Source: VXYL01 sp964348085
GTDB taxonomy: Bacteria; Pseudomonadota; Gammaproteobacteria; Pseudomonadales; Azotimanducaceae
Direction of reading: 5' to 3'
DNA: 64,000 nucleotides
Assembly (NCBI GenBank): GCA_964348085.1
Contig: CAYGBI010000001.1
Span: forward strand, 67,495 to 131,494
The notes below the pieces were generated by a model. It was not told the DNA's origin. It did not search any database and worked only from the letters and a program-made list of their open reading frames with translations. Positions 7,278-15,571 of this stretch are shown here, piece after piece. Position numbers and translations under genes: made by a program. How positions within the stretch are numbered: position 1 is the stretch's first letter; each line of letters begins with the position of its first letter.

Positions 7278-9919
7278 GGCCGGTCTTGCGCAATCTCGGC
7301 GTCCAGCCGCACGCGAATGGCGTCGGCGATGGTCTGCGCGTGACCGGTGTGGGTGATCGCCCGTTTTGCTTGGTTGGTGATCTCGAACACGTCCTCGACG
7401 CGCTCCCCCAAGGTCGTGATTCTGGCACCCCGCACGTTGATATCCAGTTCGGCGAACAGTTCGCCGAGCGTGGACAACAACCCCGGGCGGTCCGAAGCCA
7501 CCACGCGCAGCGTCGATGTAGACGCGCCAAGCGGCGTCTCCAGCGCGACTTCGGTGGGCATGACGAACTGCTTATGTTGCCGCGACACCCGTCGCGACGG
7601 GCGCTTGCCGCCGCCGGCACCGAGGGCTTCCGCCAACGAAGCCGCCAGTCGGCGGCGCGCCTCGCCGTTCAGCGTGAGCCGCCGGCCCTCGTTGTCGAGC
7701 ACAACATAGGCGTTGAAGCAAAGCCCCGCGGCGCTGGTGGAGATTTGCGCCGCAGCGACCATGAGACCCAGAGCGTCAATGGCGGCCACGCTGTCCGCGA
7801 ACAAATCGTTCCGGTCCGAGGCGTAGAGGAAAATCTCCGTCGCGCCCTCCTCGCTCACTTCGCCGCTCAAGTCGAAAATGCATACGAGCGGTCCTGCCGC
7901 CAAGTCGTGCGCACGGATGGCGCGGGTGATCGCCGCGACTTGCCGCGGCGAATGGTGCAGGAAAAAGTTGTCGCCGATATCCGCCCAGATTTCGAGCGCC
8001 TCCGCTCGGTCGATGCCGCTTTCGCCGAGTTTGGCAAGCGCCGTCGCCCGGCACTCCCGCGCACGTTCATCGCGCCCGGCGGGCGTGTCCAAGCCACGCC
8101 GGAGCGCTTGCCGGGCGCCGTAGTAGAGCTGCCGCAAGAGCGTGGCGCGCCAACTGTTCCACAGCGTGGGATTGGTGGCGTTGATGTCCGCCACGGTGAG
8201 CGCGTACAGGTAGTTCAGGCGCACCTCGGTGGCCATGACAGCGGCGAACTCGCTCACCACTTCGGGGTCCGCGATGTCCTTGCGCTGGGCCGTCGCCGAC
8301 ATCAATAGATGATTGCGCACCAACCACGCCACCAATTCCGTGTCTTCGTCGGCCAAGCCGTGCCGGCCGCAAAAGCGCACCACGTCGACGGCGCCGAGTT
8401 CCGAGTGGTCGCCGCCGCGCCCCTTGCCGATGTCGTGGAAGAGGCCGGCGATGTAGAGCAGTTCGATCTTCGGCAGGTTGCGCACCACGTGCGATGCGAC
8501 CGGAAACTTCTCCCGCGCCGAGCGGTAGTGGAAGCGGCGCATCTGACGAATGACCATCATGGTGTGCGCGTCCACCGTGTAGATGTGGAACAGGTCGTGC
8601 TGCATCTGCCCGATGACGCTGCCGTATTCGGGGATATAGCGGCCCAGCACGCCGTAGCGCCGCATGCGCGTAAGCTGGCTGACCAAGGTGTACGGGGCGC
8701 GCAGCAACGCTAGGAAGTAGCCGGTGACCTCCGGATCCCGGCGAAAGTCCTCGTCGATCAGGTGCAGGTGCTCGCGCACCAAACGGATGGTGACGGCGCG
8801 CACCCCGTCAATGTCGCGGCGATTGGCCATCAGCACGAACATTTCCATGATCGCCGCCGGTCGCTTGGCGAACACGTCGTCGCTGGTGGTCTCGATGTAG
8901 TGGTTGTTGATGCGAAACCTAGCGTTCAGCGGCTCGATGCGAGGACGCTCGCCGGTGCGCAGGATCGCCTCGTCGAAGTGTTGCAGGAGGATGTCGTTGA
9001 CCTCGCGCAGCAGCAATACATGACGGTAAAAGTCGTGCATGAACTGCTCCACGGCGAGCTTCGCCGAGGTGTCTTGGTAGCCGAAACGTTTGGCGAGCTC
9101 GCGCTGGTAATCGAACAGCAAACGGTCCTCGCGCCGCCCGGCGACAAGGTGCAGGCCGAAGCGCACCCGCCAGAGAAAGCGGCGACCTTCGACGAGCCAG
9201 CGGCACTCGAGCGGCGTCAAGAAGCCCGAGGCCACGAGGTCCGCCGGCACAGCCGAGCCGCAGTGTCGCTGCGTGATCCAGAGTACCGTTTGGATGTCCC
9301 GCAGGCCGCCGGGCGAACTCTTGATGTTCGGCTCCAAACCGTAATCCATGTGGTCGAACTGCCGATGCCGTTCCGCTTGCTCGTCGTGTTTGGCTCGATA
9401 GAAGCGGCGGCTCGGCCAGAACGACCGCCGGGCCAGGAGCCTGTCGAGCTTGGCCGCGAGCGGGTGGCCGCCGGCCAAGTGGCGGCGTTCCATCATCGTC
9501 GTAGCCACGGTGACGTCGTGCGACGCCTCGCGCTTGCAGTCGGCGAGGGTGCGCACGCTGTGGCCGATGTCGAGACGCAGATCCCAGAGCAGGCGCACGA
9601 AAGCTGCGATTTCCTCGCGCACCGCCTGCGGGCGTTTGGCCAAGATCAGCAAGTCGATGTCCGAGTGCGGGTGCAATTCGGCGCGCCCGTAGCCGCCGAC
9701 CGCCAACAATGCCAAGTTGTCGTTGTGCTGAAACCAGTGCTGCCAGATTTCCGCCAAGAAAGCGTCGATGAAACGCGCCCGCGCCAAGACCAACTGCTCT
9801 ACGTCCGCTCCCGCCCAGAACTTGGCGGCGAGCGAGGCGTCCGCTTGCCCGATGCGCCGCCGCAGTTCCTCGGTGTCGGGCAAGGGAACGGCGCCCGCCG
9901 ACGCCGAACCCGCCTTCAT
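7274..9919 (-). CDS. glnD: [Protein-PII] uridylyltransferase / uridylyl-removing enzyme GlnD
   Basis: GlnD adds and removes UMP on PII proteins in response to glutamine. The 881-residue product has the family's order. The nucleotidyltransferase site is GGYGRAELHPHSDIDLLIL, a GlnD helical region follows, and the HD phosphohydrolase motif is HDIGKGRGGDHSELG. Two C-terminal ACT domains end near ITTLGERVEDVFEITN. The ATG at 9919 overlaps the map stop (ATGA) and begins MKAGSASAGAVPLP. The open frame upstream of it overlies map and is not real. Neighbourhood map-glnD is typical of gammaproteobacteria. Confidence 0.96.
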   Translation of the reverse strand: MKAGSASAGAVPLPDTEELRRRIGQADASLAAKFWAGADVEQLVLARARFIDAFLAEIWQHWFQHNDNLALLAVGGYGRAELHPHSDIDLLILAKRPQAVREEIAAFVRLLWDLRLDIGHSVRTLADCKREASHDVTVATTMMERRHLAGGHPLAAKLDRLLARRSFWPSRRFYRAKHDEQAERHRQFDHMDYGLEPNIKSSPGGLRDIQTVLWITQRHCGSAVPADLVASGFLTPLECRWLVEGRRFLWRVRFGLHLVAGRREDRLLFDYQRELAKRFGYQDTSAKLAVEQFMHDFYRHVLLLREVNDILLQHFDEAILRTGERPRIEPLNARFRINNHYIETTSDDVFAKRPAAIMEMFVLMANRRDIDGVRAVTIRLVREHLHLIDEDFRRDPEVTGYFLALLRAPYTLVSQLTRMRRYGVLGRYIPEYGSVIGQMQHDLFHIYTVDAHTMMVIRQMRRFHYRSAREKFPVASHVVRNLPKIELLYIAGLFHDIGKGRGGDHSELGAVDVVRFCGRHGLADEDTELVAWLVRNHLLMSATAQRKDIADPEVVSEFAAVMATEVRLNYLYALTVADINATNPTLWNSWRATLLRQLYYGARQALRRGLDTPAGRDERARECRATALAKLGESGIDRAEALEIWADIGDNFFLHHSPRQVAAITRAIRAHDLAAGPLVCIFDLSGEVSEEGATEIFLYASDRNDLFADSVAAIDALGLMVAAAQISTSAAGLCFNAYVVLDNEGRRLTLNGEARRRLAASLAEALGAGGGKRPSRRVSRQHKQFVMPTEVALETPLGASTSTLRVVASDRPGLLSTLGELFAELDINVRGARITTLGERVEDVFEITNQAKRAITHTGHAQTIADAIRVRLDAEIAQDRP

Positions 9920-10980
9920 CCGCGCGTCGACGAGCGCCGCCAAAACGAATGCTTGGGCCGCCGCTCGCCCCGCTCCCGGGGCAAGGACTCGCGCGACTCG
10001 CGCCTTCCCTGCTGATCGGGAAGTCTCTTTGGCATGGGCCTGGCGGCTTGGTGGGCGTTGTCGGCGGGCGGTTGCTCCGACGCGGCGTCGGCGCTCTCCC
10101 CGCGCTCGCCACCCGATTCGTCCTCGCCGATGTCGGACACATCTTCGTCCTCGCCGGTGTCGGACACATCCCTGCTCGCGGGCTCGAGACCGGCGGCCCG
10201 CTCCTCCTCCCGCAGGGTCAACACCTCGAAACCGTCCGCCGTGACCAAGATGGTGTGCTCCCACTGCGCCGAGAGCTTGTGGTCCTTCGTGACCACCGTC
10301 CACATGTCCGGCAACACCTTGGCGTGCCGTCTGCCGGCGTTCACCATCGGCTCGATGGTGAAGGTCATGCCTTCCCGCAGCACTTCACCTTGGCCCTGCT
10401 TGCCGTAATGCATGATCTGCGGTTCGTCATGGAACACTTCGCCGATACCGTGGCCGCAATACTCGCGCACCACGGAGAAGCGGTTGGCGTGCGCATGGCG
10501 AGCGATGGCGAAGCCGATGTCGCCGATATGCGCCCCGGGGCGAACTTGCCGAATGCCTGCGTACAGGCACTCCTGGGTGACCGTCACCAGCCGCTGGGCC
10601 AGTACGCTGGCGTCGCCGACGAAATACATCTTGCTGGTGTCGCCATGGAAGCCGTCCTTCTTCACGGTCACGTCAATGTTCAACACGTCGCCCCGCTTCA
10701 ACACCTTTTTCGGCGACGGAATGCCGTGGCAGATCACATGGTTCACCGAAGTGCAGATGGACTTCGGAAAGGGCGGCACGCCCTCGGCGTTGGAGTAGTT
10801 GAGACAAGCCGGGATGCAATCGATTTCGTTGACGATGTAGTCGTGGCAGATGCGATCAAGCTCATCGGTGGTGACCCCCGGCCGCACATGCTCGCCAATC
10901 ATCTCCAACACGCTCGCCGCCAAGCGACCGGCGACGCGCATCTTGTCGATTTCCTCCGGCGACTTGGTGGGGACGACCAT
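9916..10980 (-). CDS. map: Methionine aminopeptidase type I with a long charged C-terminal tail
   Basis: This enzyme removes the N-terminal methionine from nascent proteins. The catalytic part spans about 255 residues and has the expected metal-site segments: NIDVTVKKDGFHGDTSKMY, a GHGIG segment (YCGHGIGEVFHDEPQI) and TIEPMVNAG. The normal protein ends near TVLVT...GFEVLT. Here about 95 residues continue: an acidic stretch with the 9-residue repeat DVSDTGEDE / DVSDIGEDE, then a strongly basic end (RRESRESLPRERGERRPK). The ATG at 10980 (MVVPTKSPEEIDKMR) is the chosen start, and a TTG at 11001 is an alternative. The gene diverges from the CoA-transferase gene. Confidence 0.95.
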   Translation of the reverse strand: MVVPTKSPEEIDKMRVAGRLAASVLEMIGEHVRPGVTTDELDRICHDYIVNEIDCIPACLNYSNAEGVPPFPKSICTSVNHVICHGIPSPKKVLKRGDVLNIDVTVKKDGFHGDTSKMYFVGDASVLAQRLVTVTQECLYAGIRQVRPGAHIGDIGFAIARHAHANRFSVVREYCGHGIGEVFHDEPQIMHYGKQGQGEVLREGMTFTIEPMVNAGRRHAKVLPDMWTVVTKDHKLSAQWEHTILVTADGFEVLTLREEERAAGLEPASRDVSDTGEDEDVSDIGEDESGGERGESADAASEQPPADNAHQAARPMPKRLPDQQGRRESRESLPRERGERRPKHSFWRRSSTRG

Positions 10981-11130
10981 AGGCTGGGGAGTATGGGCCA
11001 ACGCACCCGAGTATGCGAGTCGCCGTGAGTCCCGTCACGTCCTTGGCGGCGCCGGCAGACGCCGGCGCTTGATTCCGAGCGGTGGTAGTTGTTCACTAGC
11101 GGCTCGGAGCAGCCACTTAGGGAGAGTCTT

Positions 11131-12348
11131 GTGCCGGCGTTGGACGGAGTGAGAGTTCTCGATATGACCCAGTACGAAGCGGGCACTTCCTGTACGCAAG
11201 CCTTGGCGTGGCTGGGGGCCGATGTGGTGAAGGTGGAAGCGCCCGAGTACGGCGACCCGGGGCGGGGCGTCGGGCGTTCCAGCAACAAGGACTACTCCGC
11301 TTACTTCTGCGCGTGGAACGCCAACAAGCGGAGTCTCGCCCTCGACTTGCGCAGCGAGCAGGGCCACGACCTCTTCATGCGCCTAGTGCCGAAGTTCGAC
11401 GTTTTCGTCGAAAACTACGGGCCAGGCGTCGTCGAGCGCCTGAACATAGGCTACGACCGGCTCAAGGCCGTCAACCCCCGCCTCGTCTACGCCCGCATAA
11501 AGGGCTTCGGCACGAGCGGGCCGTATGCGGGTTTCCGTAGCATGGACATGGTGGCGCAAGCCGCCGCCGGCGCGTTCTCGATTACCGGCGAAGCCGACGG
11601 GCCACCGATGATGCCCGGGCCGACCACCGGCGATTCCGGCACCGGCGTGCAAGCCGCGATGGCGATCTTGGCCGCCTACGTGCAACGCTTGCGCACTGGC
11701 GAGGGACAAGAAATCGAGCTCTCCATGCAGGAAGCCATGGCGTACTACGTGCGCACCCGCGCCTACATCGGTTCCGCTTGGGGCACCAAGGCGACGCCGC
11801 GCAGCGGCAACGCCGGTGGCCTGCCGCCGGTCAACATCTATCCGTGCAAGCCGTTCGGCCCGAACGACTACATCTATCTGATGCCCGTCAATCAAGATCA
11901 CTGGGATGGGCTGTGCGCCGCCATCGACCGCGCCGACCTGCTCATCGACTCGCGCTTCGCCACCACGCGGGACCGCATCGAACACGGCGAAGCGCTATAC
12001 GAGGAAGTCGCAAGCTTCACACGAGCGCACACCAAGTACGAAGCCATGGAAACCATCGCCGCCGCCGGCGTGCCCTGCTCGGCCTGTTTGGACACCGGCG
12101 AACTGCACCACGACAAACACCTGACCGAACGCGGCTTCGTGCATGAACTGGAGCTTCCCGTGCATGGTTCCGTGCCAATGCTCGGTTTCGCGCCGCGGCT
12201 GTCCGAATCCCACGTGCCGATGACCCGCCCGCCACGGTTGGGCGAGCACACGGACGAAGTGTTGGCCAAGGAGCTCGGCTTGGGCGACGACGAGTTGACG
12301 ACGTTGCGCACCGCGGGCGTGATCGGCGACGCGGCACGCTTCAACTGA
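11131..12348 (+). CDS. CaiB/BaiF-type CoA-transferase (class III)
   Basis: Class III CoA-transferases move CoA between carboxylic acids, and the substrate here is unknown. The 405-residue product opens with ALDGVRVLDMTQYEAGTSCT and has VKVEAPEYGDPGR and the CWNxNKRSLALDL-type segment. The conserved Asp lies in FRSMDMVAQA and matches the catalytic aspartate of formyl-CoA transferase. The GTG at 11131 has the Shine-Dalgarno GGGAGAG 6 bases upstream, so I prefer it to the upstream start at 11089. It is transcribed away from map. Confidence 0.9.
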   Translation: MPALDGVRVLDMTQYEAGTSCTQALAWLGADVVKVEAPEYGDPGRGVGRSSNKDYSAYFCAWNANKRSLALDLRSEQGHDLFMRLVPKFDVFVENYGPGVVERLNIGYDRLKAVNPRLVYARIKGFGTSGPYAGFRSMDMVAQAAAGAFSITGEADGPPMMPGPTTGDSGTGVQAAMAILAAYVQRLRTGEGQEIELSMQEAMAYYVRTRAYIGSAWGTKATPRSGNAGGLPPVNIYPCKPFGPNDYIYLMPVNQDHWDGLCAAIDRADLLIDSRFATTRDRIEHGEALYEEVASFTRAHTKYEAMETIAAAGVPCSACLDTGELHHDKHLTERGFVHELELPVHGSVPMLGFAPRLSESHVPMTRPPRLGEHTDEVLAKELGLGDDELTTLRTAGVIGDAARFN

Positions 12349-12445
12349 GCCGGTACGAGCCACCGACGCAAACTCAGACATGGCTTACAAGAAAATCAGC
12401 CGCTGACCACAGACGCCGTGGGCGCCGCGTCGTTAACGTGGCGCG

Positions 12446-13618
12446 ATGGCGACCCGAGAAACAAAGCCGAGCGCGGCGACGGCGGCCTACGACAAGCGGG
12501 CACGGTCCGTGTACTCGTTCCAACGGACGGTCAAGGATCTGATCGTCGGCCACCTCGCCGGACCGGGCAGACCGCTCGGTGGCGGCATCGTACGCCGGCT
12601 GGATCTGCGCACGCTGCGCAAGGTTCCTGCGGACTGGGTGACCAGAGAGTTCCGCGACCGACGCGGCGACAAGGTGTGGGTGGTCGAGTTCCGCGCCCCG
12701 CCGCCAGTCGCCCAAACGGCGGCGGGGCGGCGGCGTGGACGGCTGTTCCTGCTGCTTGAGCACCAGTCGCGGAACGATCCCCACATGGCGCTCAGGATGC
12801 TGGAGTACGCGACGGAGCTCCTGCGCGACCTGCGCGCCGAAAACGCCTTGGGGCCCGGTGGTCGGCTGCCGCTGATGCTGCCAGTGGTCGTGTACGACGG
12901 GGTGATGCCGTGGTCCGCAGCGACGCGGCTAACGGACCGCGTGGAGTGGCCGGCGTCGTTCGACGAGGAAGCAGCGCGGTTATTGGCGTGGCAGCCATCC
13001 ATCGCGCTACACGCCGTTGACTATTCCGCGCACTCGAACGACGATTTGGCGCGGACGAACGTGGTGTCGCTGCAGATCGCATTCTCGCTAGCGCGCTCGA
13101 TGGCCGAAGCGCGCTCGTTGACGCGAGACTTGATGAAGTTCCGGGATCCGGACTTGCGGGCGGCGCTGTACGGTTGGGCCGAGCGGTCGCTCAAGCGTCA
13201 GGGCTTGGAGCTGCCGCCACTAGAGGAGCTGGAGAGAATGAAGACCGAGAACGAAGTGGTGACCTTGTTCGACAAGAACGCGAGGGCGATCGCGGACGGG
13301 CTGCGCGAAGAGGGGCGCCTAGAAGGGCGCGAAGAAGGACGAGAAGAGGGACGCCAAGAAGGACGCGAAAAGGGCCGACAAGAGGGGCGCGAAGAGGGGC
13401 GACAAGAGGGACGCAGAGAAGGCATCGAGAACGAGCGCGCCCTGCTACGCCGCTTGGCGACGCGGCGCTTCGGCCCCGCCACCGCCGACCGCTTGACCGA
13501 GCTGATCGACGGCATCGACGACGCCCCCCGCCTCGCCCGCGTGGGCGACTGCATCGTCGACTGCCCCACCGGCGACGATCTGCTGGCCCAAGTCGCAGGC
13601 GCCTCCGGAGACCCTTGA
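12446..13618 (+). CDS. Rpn/YhgA-like PD-(D/E)XK nuclease with a variable repeat tail
   Basis: The 390-residue product matches the Rpn (recombination-promoting nuclease, transposase_31/YhgA-like) family. Asp75 in RRGDKVW and the ExQ site in FLLLEHQSRNDPHMALRM (Glu105, Gln107) are the expected nuclease residues, followed by LPLMLPVVVYDGVMPW. The C-terminal part from Met265 (MKTENEVVTLFDKNARAI) holds about nine tetrapeptide repeats of the form xEGR, then a conserved end (ERALLRRLATRRFGPA). Some E. coli Rpn proteins are antiphage toxins inhibited by a small protein translated from inside the same gene. The 3' part of this gene is present twice more downstream. The ATG is in frame and the gene stands alone between a CoA-transferase gene and rpsB. 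Confidence 0.85.
   Translation: MATRETKPSAATAAYDKRARSVYSFQRTVKDLIVGHLAGPGRPLGGGIVRRLDLRTLRKVPADWVTREFRDRRGDKVWVVEFRAPPPVAQTAAGRRRGRLFLLLEHQSRNDPHMALRMLEYATELLRDLRAENALGPGGRLPLMLPVVVYDGVMPWSAATRLTDRVEWPASFDEEAARLLAWQPSIALHAVDYSAHSNDDLARTNVVSLQIAFSLARSMAEARSLTRDLMKFRDPDLRAALYGWAERSLKRQGLELPPLEELERMKTENEVVTLFDKNARAIADGLREEGRLEGREEGREEGRQEGREKGRQEGREEGRQEGRREGIENERALLRRLATRRFGPATADRLTELIDGIDDAPRLARVGDCIVDCPTGDDLLAQVAGASGDP
13223..13240 (+). promoter_or_regulatory. Internal ribosome binding site and ATG inside the nuclease gene
   Basis: GAGGAG at 13223-13228 stands 9 bases before an in-frame ATG at 13238. Initiation here would give a 126-residue protein made only of the repeat tail and conserved end. 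The same arrangement, with a better GGAGGAG, precedes the ATG of both downstream copies. It resembles the intragenic start used for the small inhibitor in E. coli rpn genes, but use of this site is inferred. Confidence 0.5.
13307..13425 (+). repeat. 12-base minisatellite coding for xEGR tetrapeptides
   Basis: About nine tandem units code for EEGR, LEGR, QEGR, EKGR and so on. The two downstream copies carry about four (near 13869-13925) and two (near 14371-14403) units. All unit changes keep the frame. Confidence 0.9.
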
Positions 13619-14574
13619 GGACAAAATCACCGGCTGAGCCCGATGGCTCGCCCTCGTCGCAGCGCTCGATGGCCGAGGCGCTGTCGTTGACGCGAGACTT
13701 GATGAAGTTCCGGGACCTGGGGCGGCGCTGTACGGGTGGGCCGAGCGGTCGCTCAAGCGCCAAGGCTTGGAGCGGCCGCCACTGGAGGAGTCGGAGAGGA
13801 TGAAGACCGAGAACGAAGTGGTGACCTTGTTCGACAAGAACGCGAGGGCGATCGCCGACGGGCTGCGCGAAGAAGGGCGAGAAGAGGGACGCCAAGAGGG
13901 GCGGGAAGAGGGACGCAGAGAAGGCATCGAGAACGAGCGCGCCTTGCTGCGCCGCCTGGCGACGCGGCGCTTCGGCCCCGCCACCGCCGAGCGCTTGACC
14001 GAACTGATCGACGGCATCGACGACGCCCCCCGCCTCGCCCGCGTGGGCGACTGCATCGTCGACTGCCCCACCGGCGACGATCTGCTGGCCCAAGTCGCAG
14101 GCGCCTCCGGAGACCCTTGAGGACAAAATCACCGGCTGAGCCCGATGGCTCGCCCTCGTCGCAGCGCTCGATGGCCGAGGCGCTGTCGTTGACGCGAGAC
14201 TTGATGAAGTTCCGGGACCTGGGGCGGCGCTGTACGGGTGGGCCGAGCGGTCGCTCAAGCGCCAAGGCTTGGAGCGGCCGCCACTGGAGGAGTCGGAGAG
14301 GATGAAGACCGAGAACGAAGTGGTGACCTTGTTCGACAAGAACGCGAGGGCGATCGCCGACGGGCTGCGCGAAGAGGGGCGGGAAGAGGGGCGCAGAGAA
14401 GGCATCGAGAACGAGCGCGCCCTGCTGCGCCGCTTGGCGACGCGGCGCTTCGGCCCCGCCACCGCCGAGCGCTTGACCGAGCTGATCGTCGGCATCGACG
14501 ACGCCCCGCGCCTCGCCCGCGTGGGCGAGTGCATCGTCGACTGCCCCACCGGCGACGACCTGTTGGCGCAGGTC
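13619..14574 (+). repeat. Two tandem 3'-end copies of the nuclease gene (about 502-base unit)
   Basis: The first unit (13619-14120) and the second (from 14121) are nearly identical. Each starts with a 43-base spacer, then repeats the nuclease gene from its GCGCTCGATGGCC point (13093 in the full gene) to the stop. Both lack 7 bases present in the full gene, which shifts the upstream frame and leaves only the tail frame open. The second unit loses similarity at about 14574. Confidence 0.93.
13800..14120 (+). CDS. Stand-alone nuclease tail protein, copy 1 (possible Rpn-S-like inhibitor)
   Basis: This 106-residue frame begins MKTENEVVTLFDKNARAI and ends LLAQVAGASGDP, the same end as the full nuclease. 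It has about four xEGR repeats and no nuclease domain. GGAGGAG (13784-13790) stands 9 bases before the ATG at 13800. In-frame sequence upstream can be read from a TTG at 13767, but the 7-base deletion cuts it off from the rest of the nuclease frame. It may make a free copy of the C-terminal domain, comparable to the small intragenic Rpn-S proteins, or be a degenerate duplicate. Confidence 0.55.
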   Translation: MKTENEVVTLFDKNARAIADGLREEGREEGRQEGREEGRREGIENERALLRRLATRRFGPATAERLTELIDGIDDAPRLARVGDCIVDCPTGDDLLAQVAGASGDP

Positions 14575-14664
14575 GCGCACACGAGCCGCGCCGCGGAAAG
14601 TCCAGCGGGATGCGTAGAGCACAGCAACCGACTGTGGTATAAAGCGCCGGCCTCGCGGCAGTGA
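14302..14664 (+). CDS. Stand-alone nuclease tail protein, copy 2 with a new C-terminus
   Basis: This 120-residue frame repeats copy 1 with only about two xEGR units. GGAGGAG lies 9 bases before its ATG at 14302. After LLAQVAH the sequence leaves the repeat and reads through into unrelated DNA (TSRAAESPAGC to KAPASRQ), ending next to the rpsB leader and overlapping its likely promoter. The changed end makes it the less certain of the two copies. Confidence 0.45.
   Translation: MKTENEVVTLFDKNARAIADGLREEGREEGRREGIENERALLRRLATRRFGPATAERLTELIVGIDDAPRLARVGECIVDCPTGDDLLAQVAHTSRAAESPAGCVEHSNRLWYKAPASRQ
14638..14643 (+). promoter_or_regulatory. rpsB: Possible -10 element for rpsB-tsf
   Basis: TATAAA lies about 130 bases before rpsB. 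The -35 position 17 bases upstream (TAGAGC) is a poor match, so the assignment rests on the -10 box and its place before a structured leader. Confidence 0.4.
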
Positions 14665-14680
14665 CGCGAGAGTAAACACG

Positions 14681-14746
14681 CCGCGCCGGCCACGTCGTTG
14701 CGGGTGGCCCCGGCATAGTCCGGGGCGGATTCAACGACGCGGCGCG
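14681..14746 (+). ncRNA. Structured rpsB mRNA leader (t44-like position)
   Basis: CGTCGTTG (14693-14700) pairs perfectly with CAACGACG (14732-14739). CCGCGCC (14681) and GGCGCG (14741) extend the stem across a bulge, and the inner hairpin CCCCGG / CCGGGG (708-713 and 720-725 past 14000) closes a 6-base loop. In gammaproteobacteria the rpsB leader, called t44 in E. coli, is folded and bound by S2 for feedback control. Here the position and shape fit, but I could not compare with the family model. Confidence 0.55.
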
Positions 14747-14772
14747 ACGGTAAGCAAACCCGGAGACAACAC

Positions 14773-15567
14773 ATGACCATGATCGACATGCGCGACATGT
14801 TGGCCGCCGGTGTGCATTTCGGCCATCGAACGCGCTTTTGGAATCCGAGGATGGCGGAACACATCTTCGGTGCCCGCAACAAGATCCACATCATCAACCT
14901 AGAGGCTACGGTACCGGCGCTCGAAGCGGCGCTTGCGGAAGTGCGTCGGCTGGCGGCGAGGGACAACAAGATCCTCTTCGTCGGCACCAAACGCGCCGCC
15001 GCGAAAGTCATCCGCGAGCAAGCCGAGCGGGTGGGCATGCCGTTTATCGACGAGCGCTGGCTCGGTGGCACGCTCACCAACTACAAGACCATCCGCCAGT
15101 CCATCCGTCGCCTGACGGACCTGCAAACCCAAGCCGAGGACGGCACGTTCGACCTGCTGACCAAGAAGGAAGCTCTGCAACGGCGTCGGTTGATGGACAA
15201 GCTGGAACGGAGCTTGGGTGGCATCAAGGACATGGGCGGCTTGCCGGACGCCCTGTTCGTGGTGGACGTCAACCACGAGCGCATCGCGGTCACCGAGGCC
15301 AACAAGCTCGGCATACCCGTTATCGGCTTGGTGGACACCAATAGCGACCCGGCCGGAGTGGACTTCGTCATCCCCGGCAACGACGACGCCATTCGCTCGG
15401 TGAGCCTATTCGTCACCGCCATCGCCAACGCCATCGAGCAAGGCAAGGCGCAAGGGTCCGGCGAAGTCACCATCGAAGAATTCGCGGACATCGACACGGT
15501 GACGGCGGACGCTGCCAACGCGCCGTCGGACGACGACGCATCGGTCGGCCAAGCAAGCGGGGACTGA
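14773..15567 (+). CDS. rpsB: 30S ribosomal protein S2
   Basis: S2 of the small ribosomal subunit, 264 residues. It opens MTMIDMRDMLAAGVHFGHRTRFWNPRM and has FGARNKIHIINLE, LFVGTKRAA and WLGGTLTNYKTI, all standard S2 signatures. The C-terminal 25 residues are an acidic extension (DIDTVTADAANAPSDDD). GGAGAC precedes the ATG. It is followed 5 bases later by tsf in the usual rpsB-tsf operon. Confidence 0.98.
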   Translation: MTMIDMRDMLAAGVHFGHRTRFWNPRMAEHIFGARNKIHIINLEATVPALEAALAEVRRLAARDNKILFVGTKRAAAKVIREQAERVGMPFIDERWLGGTLTNYKTIRQSIRRLTDLQTQAEDGTFDLLTKKEALQRRRLMDKLERSLGGIKDMGGLPDALFVVDVNHERIAVTEANKLGIPVIGLVDTNSDPAGVDFVIPGNDDAIRSVSLFVTAIANAIEQGKAQGSGEVTIEEFADIDTVTADAANAPSDDDASVGQASGD

Positions 15568-15571
15568 ACGC

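Noticed and set aside
8762..10015. A 417-codon plus-strand frame
   Set aside because: It is the antisense shadow of glnD.
13307..14403. Tandem 12-base units that could be mistaken for a CRISPR-like array
   Set aside because: Units are directly adjacent with no spacers and stay in coding frame, so they are a coding minisatellite.
13191..15080. A 629-codon minus-strand frame across the nuclease copies and rpsB
   Set aside because: It is antisense to well-supported genes, and its composition (runs of Ser-Arg-Pro) mirrors the EGR repeats. It is a GC-rich shadow.
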